A stretch of 49,369 bases of DNA. Origin: an uncultured Eubacteriales bacterium (GTDB lineage: Bacteria > Bacillota > Clostridia > Lachnospirales > Bianqueaceae). Made by a program: the position numbers and the translations under genes. The notes beneath the pieces are model-generated. The model was not told the DNA's origin. It saw nothing but the letters and a program-made list of their open reading frames with translations, and ran no database searches. This document shows positions 9,307 to 18,438 of the stretch, one piece after another; position 1 is the first letter of the stretch, and the number at the start of each line of letters is the position of its first letter. Where the stretch lies: NCBI GenBank assembly GCA_900316145.1, contig ONBQ01000149.1, positions 1 to 49,369 on the forward strand, given 5' to 3'.

Positions 9307-12138
9307 TTAAGAACGCTTCTTCAGCAGCGGCACCAGGAACTGTCCGGTATAGGAACCGGGCGTCTTGGCCACTTCTTCCGGTGTACCACAGGCGATCACG
9401 GTTCCGCCCTGATCCCCGCCCTCAGGACCCAAGTCGATGATATAGTCCGCTGTTTTGATGACATCCAGATTGTGCTCGATGACCAGAACGGTGTTGCCCC
9501 CGTCGGCAAGCTTTTGCAGGATCTGGATCAGCTTGCGGACATCTTCGAAATGCAGACCGGTCGTAGGCTCATCCAGGATGTAGAACGTGCGTCCGGTCTC
9601 CCGGCGGGACAGTTCGGTAGCCAGCTTGACACGCTGCGCCTCACCGCCGGACAGCGTCGTGGAAGGCTGCCCCAGCTTGATGTAGGACAAGCCCACATCA
9701 TACAGGGTCTTCAGCTTGGCGTGGATCTTGGGAACGTTCTCAAAGAACGGCAGGGCCTCTTCCACCGACATGTCCAGAACATCCGCGATGGATTTGTCTT
9801 TATACTTGACTTCCAAGGTTTCCCGGTTGTAACGCTTGCCGTGACAGACTTCGCACGGTACATATACATCCGGAAGGAAGTGCATTTCGATCTTGTTGAT
9901 ACCATCTCCGCTGCATGCTTCACAACGGCCGCCCTTGGTGTTGAAACTAAAGCGTCCCTTCTTGTAACCGCGCAGCTTGGCCTCCTGGGTCGTAGCAAAC
10001 AGGTCACGGATCAGGTCGAACACACCGGTATAGGTGGCCGGATTGGAACGCGGCGTGCGCCCGATCGGGGACTGATCGATCGCGATGACCTTATCCAGAT
10101 GCTCCAGCCCTTCGATGCGACTGTACTTGCCCGGCTTGATGCGGGCATGATTCAGATCCCGCTCCAGGATCTTGTACAGGATCTCATTGACGAAGGTGCT
10201 CTTGCCGGAACCGGACACGCCAGTGACGCAGGTAAAGACACCCAGCGGGATCTGGAAATCCGTATTCTTCAGATTATGCTCCTGACAGCCATACAAACGA
10301 AGCCACTTATCTGTGACCGGCCGCCTCTGGGCCGGAACGGTGATGGCCTTTCTGCCGCTTAAATAATCACCCGTCAGTGATTCCTTGCAGGCCATGATAT
10401 CTTCGACCGTACCCTGGCAGATCAGCTGCCCGCCATGGATGCCGGCGGAAGGTCCGATATCGACGATGTGATCCGCGCTGCGCATGGTCTCCTCATCATG
10501 CTCGACCACGATCAAGGTATTGCCCAGGTCCCTGAGCTGCTTCAACGCGCTTAGCAATCTGGCATTATCCCGCTGATGCAGGCCGATGGACGGCTCATCC
10601 AGGATATAGATGACGCCTTCCAGGCCGGAACCGATCTGCGTAGCCAGGCGGATGCGCTGTGCTTCGCCGCCGGACAGGGAGCCGGCTGAACGGGACAAAG
10701 TCAGATAATTCAAACCAACCGTATTTAAGAAGCCCAGGCGGGCCCGGATCTCTTTTAAGATCTGATGGGCGATCAGCTCCTCCCTGTGGGTCAAAGTCAG
10801 ATGGTTAAAGAAATCCAACGCGTCGGATACGGAAAGATCTGTCAGCGAGCTGATATTGAGATCCCCTACAGTGACGCCAAGGACATCCGTGCGAAGGCGG
10901 CGTCCCTGGCACACCGGACAGGGCGTTTTGGTCATGTAGGCCTCATATTCCGCCCGCATCATTTCCGTCGCTTCTTCGTAGCGTCGTTTCATATTGTTGA
11001 GCAGTCCCGGGAAGACCGTCTTATACTCTCTCACGCCAAAGCGGCCTTCATAGGTCATGGAGATCTCGTCTCCGGCTCCGTACATGAGCATGTTGTACAC
11101 ATCCTGAGGCAGGTCCTTGACCGGGGTGTCCAGGCTGAAATGATGGCGCTCCGCCAGGATGCGCAGCAGGCGGCCGGAAAAGCTGTCTTCGGATTTGACC
11201 GAACCCCAGCCCATGACCGCGATGGCTCCGTCCTTTAAGGACAGGTCCTTGTTGGGAATGATCAGGTCTTCATCGAACTCCATCTGCGAGCCGATGCCGG
11301 AACATGCCGGGCAGGCGCCAAAAGGATTGTTAAAAGAAAACATACGAGGCTGCAGCTCTTCGATGCTGATGCCGCAGTCCGGGCAGGCCAGGCTTTGGCT
11401 GAACATCTGCTTTTCCTGCCCCGCTATATCGACACTGACCAGACCATCAGCCAGGCGCAGAACGGTTTCCAGAGAATCCGTTAAGCGGCGGGCGATGCCC
11501 TCCCGCACCACCAGACGGTCGACCACGATCTCGATGGTGTGTTTTTTATTCTTATCCAGATCGATGGTGTCCTCATCCAGCTGATACAGGATATCATCTA
11601 TATACGCGCGGATATAACCGGCCTTTTTCATGGATTCCAGCAGCTTCTGATGCTGGCCCTTGCGGCCGCGCACCATAGGCGCCAGCAGCTGGATGCGCGT
11701 GCCCTCCGGAAGGGAAAGGATCTGGTCGACCATCTGATCGACGCTTTGCCGCTCGATAACACGGCCGCAGTTGGGGCAATGCGGAATGCCGATGCGCGCG
11801 TACAACAGACGCAGATAGTCATAGATCTCTGTGACCGTGCCCACCGTAGAGCGCGGGTTCTTGGATGTGCTTTTCTGATCGATGGAGATGGAGGGAGACA
11901 GTCCTTCGATGCTGTCGACCTCAGGCTTCTCCATCTGCCCCAGGAACATGCGGGCATAGGAAGATAAGGACTCCATATACCGGCGCTGGCCTTCCGCGAA
12001 AATGGTATCGAAGGCCAGGGAAGACTTGCCGGAACCGGACAGGCCGGTCACCACGACGAATTGATTCTTGGGGATGGTCAGCTCCAGATCTTTCAGATTG
12101 TGCTCACGGGCCCCTTTTATACGTATGAAGTCACCCAT
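9307..12138 (-). CDS. uvrA: Excinuclease ABC subunit UvrA
   Basis: Damage-recognising ATPase of nucleotide excision repair. 943 residues, standard length. It has two ABC modules with Walker [13 protein letters not shown] near the N-terminus and [13 protein letters not shown] in the second half; signature sequences [13 protein letters not shown] and [13 protein letters not shown]; and zinc modules [19 protein letters not shown] with CPACSG, and CEACSGDG with CEVCHG. It is downstream of uvrB, separated by 79 bases that hold its own promoter and a LexA box, so it can be induced independently. Its ribosome site (AAAGAG) is weak. Confidence 0.98.
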   Translation of the reverse strand: MGDFIRIKGAREHNLKDLELTIPKNQFVVVTGLSGSGKSSLAFDTIFAEGQRRYMESLSSYARMFLGQMEKPEVDSIEGLSPSISIDQKSTSKNPRSTVGTVTEIYDYLRLLYARIGIPHCPNCGRVIERQSVDQMVDQILSLPEGTRIQLLAPMVRGRKGQHQKLLESMKKAGYIRAYIDDILYQLDEDTIDLDKNKKHTIEIVVDRLVVREGIARRLTDSLETVLRLADGLVSVDIAGQEKQMFSQSLACPDCGISIEELQPRMFSFNNPFGACPACSGIGSQMEFDEDLIIPNKDLSLKDGAIAVMGWGSVKSEDSFSGRLLRILAERHHFSLDTPVKDLPQDVYNMLMYGAGDEISMTYEGRFGVREYKTVFPGLLNNMKRRYEEATEMMRAEYEAYMTKTPCPVCQGRRLRTDVLGVTVGDLNISSLTDLSVSDALDFFNHLTLTHREELIAHQILKEIRARLGFLNTVGLNYLTLSRSAGSLSGGEAQRIRLATQIGSGLEGVIYILDEPSIGLHQRDNARLLSALKQLRDLGNTLIVVEHDEETMRSADHIVDIGPSAGIHGGQLICQGTVEDIMACKESLTGDYLSGRKAITVPAQRRPVTDKWLRLYGCQEHNLKNTDFQIPLGVFTCVTGVSGSGKSTFVNEILYKILERDLNHARIKPGKYSRIEGLEHLDKVIAIDQSPIGRTPRSNPATYTGVFDLIRDLFATTQEAKLRGYKKGRFSFNTKGGRCEACSGDGINKIEMHFLPDVYVPCEVCHGKRYNRETLEVKYKDKSIADVLDMSVEEALPFFENVPKIHAKLKTLYDVGLSYIKLGQPSTTLSGGEAQRVKLATELSRRETGRTFYILDEPTTGLHFEDVRKLIQILQKLADGGNTVLVIEHNLDVIKTADYIIDLGPEGGDQGGTVIACGTPEEVAKTPGSYTGQFLVPLLKKRS

Positions 12139-12165
12139 AACATAAACTCTTTCTATATATGATAG

Positions 12166-12179
12166 CGAACAGATGTTCT
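12166..12179 (-). promoter_or_regulatory. LexA (SOS) box in the uvrA leader
   Basis: The plus strand reads CGAACAGATGTTCT, matching 13 of 14 positions of the Bacillus-type consensus CGAACRNRYGTTYC, with the core GAAC-N4-GTTC intact. It lies about 8-21 bases downstream of the predicted transcription start of uvrA, where a bound repressor would block RNA polymerase. Confidence 0.85.
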
Positions 12180-12192
12180 CTTTTCTCTTTGT

Positions 12193-12221
12193 ATTATATC
12201 GGATGTTGACGATATCGTCAA
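12193..12221 (-). promoter_or_regulatory. SigA-type promoter of uvrA
   Basis: Minus strand TTGACG (12221-12216), 17-base spacer, TATAAT (12198-12193). The -35 box overlaps the uvrB stop codon and forms half of a perfect 16-bp palindrome at 12206-12221. Confidence 0.85.
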
Positions 12222-14224
12222 GCCCTCTCGGACAGTTCGATCAAGGCTTTTCTCAGCTCCAGGATCTCGTCGCGGAACAACGCTGCTTCCTCAAACCTAA
12301 GATCCGCGGCCGCACGCTTCATTTCTTTCTCGAGCTGCTTGATCGCCTTGTCGATCTCCTTGCGGGTCATGGATTCCGGATCCTTCTCATGCTTAGCCTT
12401 GCGCTCATCCGGAACATCCTCCGCCTCCAAAGTAGCGCGGATCACATCATGGACCTTCTTCTGGATGCTGCGCGGAGTGATGCCATGTTCTTCATTATAC
12501 TTTTGCTGGATCTCACGGCGCCGGTTCGTTTCATACAGCGCGCGCTCCATGGAACCCGTCATCAGATCCGCGTACAGGATAACATGACCGTCCACATTAC
12601 GGGCGGCTCTGCCAATGGTCTGGACCAGGGATGTTTCTGACCGCAGGAAGCCTTCTTTATCTGCGTCCAGGATCGCGATCAGGGACACTTCCGGAATATC
12701 CAAGCCTTCCCGAAGCAGATTGATGCCGACCAGCACATCATAGACATCGGTACGAAGATCCCGCACGATCTCCAGGCGCTCCAGGGTATCGATGTCCGAA
12801 TGCAGATACTGGACCTTGATGCCCGCTTCCTGCAGATACCGGGTCAGATTCTCTGCCATGCGCTTGGTCAGCGTGGTGACAAGGGTCTTCTGTCCACGTT
12901 CATTCACACGGCGGATCTGGGCGATCAAGTTATCGATCTGGCCCTCTACCGGCTTGACTTCAACGACCGGATCCAGCAGGCCGGTGGGACGGATGATCTG
13001 CTCCGCGGTGTGTTCGCTGTGTTCCGCCTCGTAGGGGCCGGGGGTCGCGGACACATAAAGCATATCATGGGTCTTGCTCTCGAACTCTTTGAAATTGAGG
13101 GGACGGTTGTCCTTGGCAGATGGCAGGCGGAACCCGTAATCCACCAGGACCGACTTACGGGACTGGTCTCCGTTGAACATGCCCCGGACCTGGGGGATCG
13201 TCATATGAGATTCATCCACGATGGTCAGGAAATCATCCGGGAAGTAGTCCAGCAAGGTGTAAGGCGTGCTGCCGGCCGGACGTCCTGCCAGATGTCTGGA
13301 ATAGTTTTCGATACCGGAACAGAAGCCTGTCTCCTGCAGCATCTCGATATCAAAATTGGTCCGTTGGGCCAGGCGCTGAGCCTCCAAAAGCTTATCCTGC
13401 GCCTTGAGCTCCTTGAGGCGTTCCGTCAGTTCTTCCTCGATGCTTCGGATCGCTCTCTTCATTTTTTCCGGCTCTACGACATAGTGAGAAGCCGGGAACA
13501 GCAGCATATGCTCCGTCCGTCCGTAGACCTCGCCTGTCAGGATATCGATCTCGGAAATACGGTCGATCTCATCACCAAAAAACTCGACCCGGTAGGCGTG
13601 CGTTTCCTGGGAAGCCGGCACGACCTCCAGCACATCGCCATGCACGCGGAACGTGCCGCGTTCCAGCACCATTTCATTGCGGGTATACTGCAGATCGACC
13701 AGGCGGCGCATGACATCATCCATCTCCCGGACCATGCCGGGACGCAGGGACAGCGCCATGGTGTTATAGTCGATCGGGTCACCCAGACCATAGATACAGG
13801 AAACGCTGGATACGATAATGACATCCCGGCGCTCAAACAAGGCTGCCGTCGCGGAGTGACGCAGCTTATCGATCTCATCATTGATGGCCGAATCTTTTTC
13901 GATATAGGTATCCGTTTGCGGAACGTAGGCCTCCGGCTGATAATAATCATAGTAGGAAACAAAGTATTCTACCGCGTTCTCCGGGAAGAATTCTTTAAAT
14001 TCCGCGTAAAGCTGAGCTGCCAGCGTTTTATTATGCGCCAGCACCAGCGTAGGGCGGTTCAAAGCCTGGATGACATTCGCCATGGTAAAGGTTTTGCCCG
14101 ATCCCGTAACGCCCAGCAGCGTCTGGTGCTTCATACCGCTCTGAAAGCCCTCGACCAGTTCTTTGATCGCCTGCGGCTGATCACCGGTCGGCTGATAGTC
14201 TGAATGCAGTTTGAAATGGTCCAT
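12218..14224 (-). CDS. uvrB: Excinuclease ABC subunit UvrB
   Basis: DNA-damage verification helicase of nucleotide excision repair. 668 residues, normal. Walker A is [14 protein letters not shown]; the beta-hairpin segment that inserts into DNA is [12 protein letters not shown]; helicase motifs include [22 protein letters not shown] and [18 protein letters not shown]; the C-terminal UVR domain ([18 protein letters not shown]) recruits UvrC. The ATG has AAGGAG upstream, and only 12 bases separate it from the ZIP transporter gene, so the two are probably co-transcribed from the promoter at 15005-15033. uvrC is not in the window. Confidence 0.98.
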   Translation of the reverse strand: MDHFKLHSDYQPTGDQPQAIKELVEGFQSGMKHQTLLGVTGSGKTFTMANVIQALNRPTLVLAHNKTLAAQLYAEFKEFFPENAVEYFVSYYDYYQPEAYVPQTDTYIEKDSAINDEIDKLRHSATAALFERRDVIIVSSVSCIYGLGDPIDYNTMALSLRPGMVREMDDVMRRLVDLQYTRNEMVLERGTFRVHGDVLEVVPASQETHAYRVEFFGDEIDRISEIDILTGEVYGRTEHMLLFPASHYVVEPEKMKRAIRSIEEELTERLKELKAQDKLLEAQRLAQRTNFDIEMLQETGFCSGIENYSRHLAGRPAGSTPYTLLDYFPDDFLTIVDESHMTIPQVRGMFNGDQSRKSVLVDYGFRLPSAKDNRPLNFKEFESKTHDMLYVSATPGPYEAEHSEHTAEQIIRPTGLLDPVVEVKPVEGQIDNLIAQIRRVNERGQKTLVTTLTKRMAENLTRYLQEAGIKVQYLHSDIDTLERLEIVRDLRTDVYDVLVGINLLREGLDIPEVSLIAILDADKEGFLRSETSLVQTIGRAARNVDGHVILYADLMTGSMERALYETNRRREIQQKYNEEHGITPRSIQKKVHDVIRATLEAEDVPDERKAKHEKDPESMTRKEIDKAIKQLEKEMKRAAADLRFEEAALFRDEILELRKALIELSERA

Positions 14225-14236
14225 TTTTCTCCTTAT

Positions 14237-14971
14237 TTACTCCAGAAACCCACTGATCACGATCAGTATCATACCGACAGCCACGAACAAAAGGGACATC
14301 TTTTTATTCGGATCGTGCATCAGATGCGGGATCAGCTCAAAAAAGATGATATAGCAAAGCATGCCTAAGGTAAGAGCGATCAGGATGCCGATAAAGAACT
14401 CGCTCAGGGCTGCGCTTAAGAAGTACATCAGCAACCCGCCGATAAAAGTGGAAAATACGGCCGCCCCAAGCAGCGTATAACGGATCTTCTTCGGTTCATG
14501 CTCCAGGGTCGCAGCCAAAATCATGCCCATGGGAATATTGTGCAGTCCTACGCCCAGCGCGACCAGAGCGCCGACTCTGGTAGATTCCATCGTCAGGCTG
14601 TACACCGCCATGCCCTCGATCATGTTGTGCAGCAATACGGCAATGGAAGACATGATACCGATATGCATCACATTCTCCTCGCTGCATTCATGGGAAAAGC
14701 CATGGGCGTTGTCATGGTCCGGGACCCAATGGTCCAGACCTTTCAGGATCAGAACACCGATCACCGCGCACAGAGCGATCAGATACCAGCGTCCCGATCC
14801 GACATGCTCTACCGCCTCCGGGATCAGATCCAGGAAGACCAGCATGATCATGGTTCCACAGGCCAGGGCGATGGAGATATGCTCCACCTTTTCATGGTCA
14901 TGGGAAAGACGCGTCAGACCTGCGCCGATCAAGATGAAAACTCCTAAAACAAATGTTATCAGTAAACCCAT
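14237..14971 (-). CDS. ZIP family divalent metal transporter
   Basis: 244 residues with about eight hydrophobic segments, beginning MGLLITFVLGVFILIG. The two metal-binding helices carry HNMIEGMAVYS (about residue 115) and HNIPMGMILAATLEHE (about 145), the hallmark of ZIP (ZupT-like) carriers that bring zinc or other divalent metals into the cytoplasm. A His-rich loop (WVPDHDNAHGFSHECSEE) between segments is typical of the regulatory loop. It is first in a pair with uvrB. The start has AAGGAG at a good distance. The exact metal cannot be read from sequence. Confidence 0.9.
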   Translation of the reverse strand: MGLLITFVLGVFILIGAGLTRLSHDHEKVEHISIALACGTMIMLVFLDLIPEAVEHVGSGRWYLIALCAVIGVLILKGLDHWVPDHDNAHGFSHECSEENVMHIGIMSSIAVLLHNMIEGMAVYSLTMESTRVGALVALGVGLHNIPMGMILAATLEHEPKKIRYTLLGAAVFSTFIGGLLMYFLSAALSEFFIGILIALTLGMLCYIIFFELIPHLMHDPNKKMSLLFVAVGMILIVISGFLE

Positions 14972-15004
14972 TCGGTAAAACTCCTTTTGATGCAGTATCT
15001 TATC

Positions 15005-15033
15005 ATTATACTATTCTTTCCATATGATTGCAA
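15005..15033 (-). promoter_or_regulatory. SigA-type promoter of the ZIP transporter-uvrB pair
   Basis: Minus strand TTGCAA (15033-15028), 17-base spacer, TATAAT (15010-15005). The leader is about 30 nt. No complete LexA box or Zur-like operator was recognised next to it. Confidence 0.7.
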
Positions 15034-15085
15034 CGCGAACACTCAAGGCTTTCTAAATTTCGTCATATTGATGAAGCGTATTCGC

Positions 15086-15116
15086 AGAAAAACAGAGCCT
15101 TTTGATCAGGCTCTGT
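15086..15116 (-). terminator. Rho-independent terminator after the CNNM/HlyC gene
   Basis: A 9-bp perfect stem, 15092-15100 with 15108-15116, is followed on the minus strand by a T-run (TTTTTC). It lies 18 bases past the stop of the CNNM-type gene. Confidence 0.85.
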
Positions 15117-15133
15117 CTTGTCATTCTTTTTTC

Positions 15134-16390
15134 TCATTCCTCTGGTTCTTCGATCTCCTTGATGACCACCAGCACTCTCTCGACCTTACGGTCCGCAACG
15201 AGCTGTACGAGGACGGTCAGGTTCTGGTAATCGAAGGTATCTCCCACCGCGGGGATCTTTTCCAGCATTTCGCTGACCCAGCCGCCCACTGTAGAGGATT
15301 CGAACTGATCCACGTCATCCTCATCATGACCGACCAGCTCAAAGAACTCATCCAGCTCCATGCCGCCGGAGATCACATAGGTATCCGGATCGACCTGGCG
15401 GTAATCCACGACGACTTTATCATGTTCATCCCAGATCTCGCCGACCAGCTCTTCCAAGATATCTTCCATAGTCACGATACCCTGCGTGCCGCCGTATTCA
15501 TCAACGATAATGGCCATGTGCGACTGCTTGTTTCTCAATTCTTCCAGAAGGTTCTGGATCTTGATGTTCTCAGGGAAGTATTCCGCCGGCTGTATCTTGT
15601 CGCTCCACTGCGTTTCGCCCTTGAGAAGACATTGCATATAATCCCTCTCATGCAGGATACCGATGATCTCATCAATGGATTCTGAATAGACAGGAAGTCG
15701 GGAATAGGTATGTTCGCTGAAGATCTGGCCCACTTCCTCCATAGTCATGGACTTCTCGACACCGATGATGTTGACACGGTGGGTCAGGATCTCCTCCGCG
15801 GTTACATCATGGAATTCGATGGCGGAACGGATCAGTTCACTTTCCTGCTCATCCAGGATCCCGTCCTCCTCGACCTCATCGATCATGGTCATCAGCTCGT
15901 CTTCTGTAACCGACTGGTCCACTTTGTTTTCAAAGGCCCGGCCCAAAAGGTTTTGCCAATGACGGATCAGATAATTGAACGGCATCAGGATCGTGACCAG
16001 CACCCTCACGATCGAAACCACGCTGCAGGCGAAGCGTTCCGGGATCTGCTTGGCGATGGTCTTAGGCGTGATCTCACCAAAGAACAGGACCAATATGGTA
16101 ATGACGACTGTTGCCCAGAAGGCGCCGTTGTGCGCAAGGATGGTGGTAAAAAGCACGGTGGCCAGCGTACTGGCGATGATATTGACGACATTGTTGCCGA
16201 TCAGAAGGGTGGAGATCAACCTGTCAAACTCCTCGGTTATATCCAGTACCTTCTGTGCTTTCTTGTTCCCGTCCTGTGCCATATTTTTTAATCGTATCCG
16301 ATTGGCGCCTGTAAACGCCGTCTCTGTGGCGGAGAAAAAACCGGATAATAAGATCATGATTATGATCACCACGATCATAGTCGTTTCCAT
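15134..16390 (-). CDS. CNNM/HlyC-CorC family membrane protein (hemolysin-like)
   Basis: 418 residues in three parts: an N-terminal CNNM (DUF21) domain with about four membrane segments (residues 1-190), a CBS-domain pair (about 205-325), and a C-terminal CorC_HlyC domain (about 340-415). The join HMAIIVDEYGGTQGIVTMEDI is the signature at the end of the second CBS repeat. Members such as MpfA and CorC/PaeA affect Mg2+ or polyamine efflux; hemolysin naming is historical. It is monocistronic, with a consensus promoter at 16560-16588, a leader of about 160 nt and its own terminator. Confidence 0.92.
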   Translation of the reverse strand: METTMIVVIIIMILLSGFFSATETAFTGANRIRLKNMAQDGNKKAQKVLDITEEFDRLISTLLIGNNVVNIIASTLATVLFTTILAHNGAFWATVVITILVLFFGEITPKTIAKQIPERFACSVVSIVRVLVTILMPFNYLIRHWQNLLGRAFENKVDQSVTEDELMTMIDEVEEDGILDEQESELIRSAIEFHDVTAEEILTHRVNIIGVEKSMTMEEVGQIFSEHTYSRLPVYSESIDEIIGILHERDYMQCLLKGETQWSDKIQPAEYFPENIKIQNLLEELRNKQSHMAIIVDEYGGTQGIVTMEDILEELVGEIWDEHDKVVVDYRQVDPDTYVISGGMELDEFFELVGHDEDDVDQFESSTVGGWVSEMLEKIPAVGDTFDYQNLTVLVQLVADRKVERVLVVIKEIEEPEE

Positions 16391-16553
16391 TGAACTACTG
16401 ATTACACTCCATTCTCATTTCTATAATTCTAATATAAACAAAACAAGACCAGATACTTATGTACCTCGCCTCAAGATATTACTCATTTGATCAGGATCCG
16501 TTCTCGGTAAGGACCGTCGTCCACTAAAGTTTCACCAGCCTTTGCTTGAATTT
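16391..16553 (-). promoter_or_regulatory. Long leader of the CNNM-type gene, no known riboswitch recognised
   Basis: About 160 nt lie between the predicted transcription start (near 16553) and the ATG. Small stems can be drawn (CGGT-CCTT-ACCG and CCG-AGAA-CGG, adjacent on the minus strand), and a GAGGCGAGGTACATAAG segment follows. It lacks the conserved blocks and length of an M-box, and no intrinsic terminator precedes the ATG. A regulatory role is inferred from length and from the metal-linked gene family only. Confidence 0.3.
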
Positions 16554-16559
16554 ACATTG

Positions 16560-16588
16560 ATTATAATACAGTTGCCTACGCTTGTCAA
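16560..16588 (-). promoter_or_regulatory. Consensus SigA promoter of the CNNM-type gene
   Basis: Minus strand TTGACA (16588-16583), 17-base spacer, TATAAT (16565-16560): both hexamers are perfect. Confidence 0.88.
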
Positions 16589-16612
16589 GCATCACGGTCT
16601 TCAGAGAGCCAG

Positions 16613-16647
16613 AAGGATCCGCGAACCCTTTCAGGCCGCGGATCCTT
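16613..16647 (-). terminator. Hairpin after the sugar isomerase gene, probable terminator
   Basis: An 11-bp perfect GC-rich stem, 16613-16623 with 16637-16647, lies five bases beyond the stop codon. The T-run on the minus strand is poor (TTCTGGCTCTCT), so it may instead be a 3'-end stabiliser. Confidence 0.55.
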
Positions 16648-16652
16648 TGATT

Positions 16653-17534
16653 TTATTGCTGATCCCAGGGATTGGGAACGAACTCTCCGCCCCGGGCCCA
16701 CTTCAGATAGGACAGAGCGTGCAGCTGTCCGGTCATTTCCCACTCTCCCCGATAGATCGGGTCATGATAGCCTTCTACGCAGATATCCCCTTCATAGCCA
16801 TGCTCACGCAGGATGGAAAAGATGTCACGCCAGTTCAGGTCCCCAAAGCCCGGCGTGCGCTGCGGCGCGAAATCAACGGCTCCAAAGACACCGTATTTCG
16901 CGATCGCTGCCTTGTCCACCGACGCGTCCTTGCCATGCATATGATAGACCTTAGGAGCCCACTCTTTTAGCTGGGCGATCGGGTCGATGAGCTGGATCTG
17001 CTGATGGCCGGGTTCCCACTCCAGGCCCAGCGCCTTGGAGGGAACTAAGTCGAACATCATTTCCCAAGCTTTGGGATTGAAGCCGATGTTGCAGGTCGTG
17101 TGGTTCCAGGTTCCGCCCATAGGACAGTTTTCGATCACCAGCTTGACGCCCCGATCCTCCGCCCGGGCGGCCAGATCTGTGAAGACTTCTTTAAATTTCG
17201 GCATTGCCTTATCAACGGATTCTCCTTCAAACGCCCCCGCGAACGTCGCTACATTGGCCGCATGGAAATCCGCCGCCCGGTCAATGACCTGCTCCAAAGT
17301 TTTTTTATGATCTTCATACATCAAGGGATTGCAGAAAAAACCAAGGGTGGATACGTAAACGCCTGTCCCGGCCAGAATGTCATCGATCTTAGGCGCAAGC
17401 TCCTTCAGATCCACCCCGTGCAAGGACATATGAAAATTGACCGCCACACACTCAAAGCCGGCTTTTACCATAGGAGGCAGCCATTCCAGGGCGTGCTCTC
17501 CGGGGATGCAGGTTCCGATCCTGATCTGTTTCAT
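16653..17534 (-). CDS. Sugar phosphate isomerase/epimerase, xylose isomerase-like TIM barrel
   Basis: 293 residues, single AP-endonuclease-family-2/xylose-isomerase-like barrel. Probable metal ligands lie in VIENCPMGG (Glu), GLEWEPGHQQ (Glu/His), VYHMHGKD (His) and ICVEGYHDP (Glu), spaced as in the family. These enzymes interconvert keto-sugars, inosose or related polyols; the substrate cannot be told. It stands alone, divergent from ung, with its own promoter at 17568-17596. The start ATG is preceded by GGAGG. The GntR/FCD regulator beyond ung is a possible but unproved partner. Confidence 0.85.
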   Translation of the reverse strand: MKQIRIGTCIPGEHALEWLPPMVKAGFECVAVNFHMSLHGVDLKELAPKIDDILAGTGVYVSTLGFFCNPLMYEDHKKTLEQVIDRAADFHAANVATFAGAFEGESVDKAMPKFKEVFTDLAARAEDRGVKLVIENCPMGGTWNHTTCNIGFNPKAWEMMFDLVPSKALGLEWEPGHQQIQLIDPIAQLKEWAPKVYHMHGKDASVDKAAIAKYGVFGAVDFAPQRTPGFGDLNWRDIFSILREHGYEGDICVEGYHDPIYRGEWEMTGQLHALSYLKWARGGEFVPNPWDQQ

Positions 17535-17567
17535 AGATGAAGTCCTCCGTTCCGCTTCTTTTTCACT

Positions 17568-17596
17568 ACTATATCGAAATGATTTTACATTGTCAA
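17568..17596 (-). promoter_or_regulatory. SigA-type promoter of the sugar isomerase gene
   Basis: Minus strand TTGACA (17596-17591), 17-base spacer, TATAGT (17573-17568). Its -35 box overlaps the -35 box of the ung promoter on the other strand by five bases. Confidence 0.8.
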
Positions 17597-17619
17597 GGTC
17601 TCTGTTAACATGCTATAAT
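17590..17619 (+). promoter_or_regulatory. SigA-type promoter of ung
   Basis: Plus strand TTGTCA (17590-17595), 18-base spacer, TATAAT (17614-17619). The predicted start lies just before the hairpin at 17632-17666. Confidence 0.72.
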
Positions 17620-17631
17620 ATACTAAATAAG

Positions 17632-17666
17632 TTACCGTTCGGTGCCGGCGGGTTACCGAACAGTAA
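17632..17666 (+). other. Stable hairpin in the ung leader
   Basis: Arms 17632-17643 and 17655-17666 pair over 12 positions with one C-A mismatch (17636/17662) around an 11-base loop. No T-run follows, so it is not a terminator. It ends about 30 bases before the ribosome site. The unit GTTACCG occurs twice (17631-17637 and 17652-17658), allowing an alternative fold. Confidence 0.5.
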
Positions 17667-17708
17667 GAGAAAAACAAGTCTCATCCGATCCATAAAGGAG
17701 AAAAACAT

Positions 17709-18386
17709 ATGGCTGCTGTTTTTACCAATGACTGGCAGGAGCTTCTGGCTCCGGAATTTGCCAAACCTTATTATCAGGAGCTGCGCGCGTTTCTGGCCAG
17801 GGAATACAAGACGCAAACCGTCTATCCCAACATGTATGATATCTTCGGCTGTCTGCACGGAACGGCCTATAAAGATGTTAAGATCGTGATCCTGGGGCAG
17901 GACCCGTATCACGGGCCTGATCAGGCCCACGGCTATAGCTTTTCCGTGCGTCCCGGCGTGGCCATTCCTCCATCTCTTATGAATATCTATAAGGAGCTGC
18001 AGTCTGACCTGGGGCTTTATATCCCGAATAACGGATATCTGAAAAAATGGGCGGACCAGGGCGTTCTCATGCTCAATGCCGTACTGACCGTGCGGGCCGG
18101 GGAAGCCGGCTCTCACCGCGGCAAAGGCTGGGAGACCTTCACTGACCACATCATCTCCTTATTAAATGATCGGGAGGATCCTGTGATCTTCCTTCTGTGG
18201 GGGCGCTACGCGAGGGATAAGAAATCCCTCATCACCAACGCCCGCCACTTTATACTGGAAGCGGCGCATCCAAGCCCGCTCTCCGCGCACAATGGATTCT
18301 TTGGCTGCCGCCATTTTTCCAAAGCCAACGCCATGCTGGAGCAGATCGGCAAGGAGCCCATCGACTGGCAGATCGAAAACATCTGA
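17709..18386 (+). CDS. ung: Uracil-DNA glycosylase, family 1
   Basis: Removes uracil from DNA to start base-excision repair. 225 residues, standard. The catalytic water-activating Asp is in GQDPYHGP (about residue 63-70); the uracil pocket continues in GYSFSV and [12 protein letters not shown]; the DNA-intercalating loop with the catalytic His is [18 protein letters not shown] near the C-terminus. The start has AAAGGAG nine bases upstream. It is monocistronic and closed by the hairpin at 18396-18438. Confidence 0.97.
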   Translation: MAAVFTNDWQELLAPEFAKPYYQELRAFLAREYKTQTVYPNMYDIFGCLHGTAYKDVKIVILGQDPYHGPDQAHGYSFSVRPGVAIPPSLMNIYKELQSDLGLYIPNNGYLKKWADQGVLMLNAVLTVRAGEAGSHRGKGWETFTDHIISLLNDREDPVIFLLWGRYARDKKSLITNARHFILEAAHPSPLSAHNGFFGCRHFSKANAMLEQIGKEPIDWQIENI

Positions 18387-18395
18387 AAAAAAATC

Positions 18396-18438
18396 AAGCT
18401 GATCCCGGGATCGAAACCCTTGGGGATCAGCTTTTTTT
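18396..18438 (+). terminator. Bidirectional terminator between ung and the GntR gene
   Basis: An 11-bp perfect stem, 18396-18406 with 18423-18433, is followed by T to 18438 on the plus strand and by TGATTTTTTTT on the minus strand. The minus-strand gene ends at the edge of this hairpin. Confidence 0.93.

Noticed and set aside
12800-14203. Plus-strand open frame opposite uvrB (467 codons)
   Set aside because: It mirrors uvrB codons; His/Gln/Asp-rich composition is an artefact of antisense reading.
16391-16553. M-box magnesium riboswitch before the CNNM-type gene
   Set aside because: A GAGGCGAGGTAC string recalls part of it, but the other conserved blocks, the spacing and the length are missing.
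17632-17666. LexA box in the ung leader
   Set aside because: The half sites are in the opposite order (GTTC before GAAC) and 11 bases apart, unlike GAAC-N4-GTTC.
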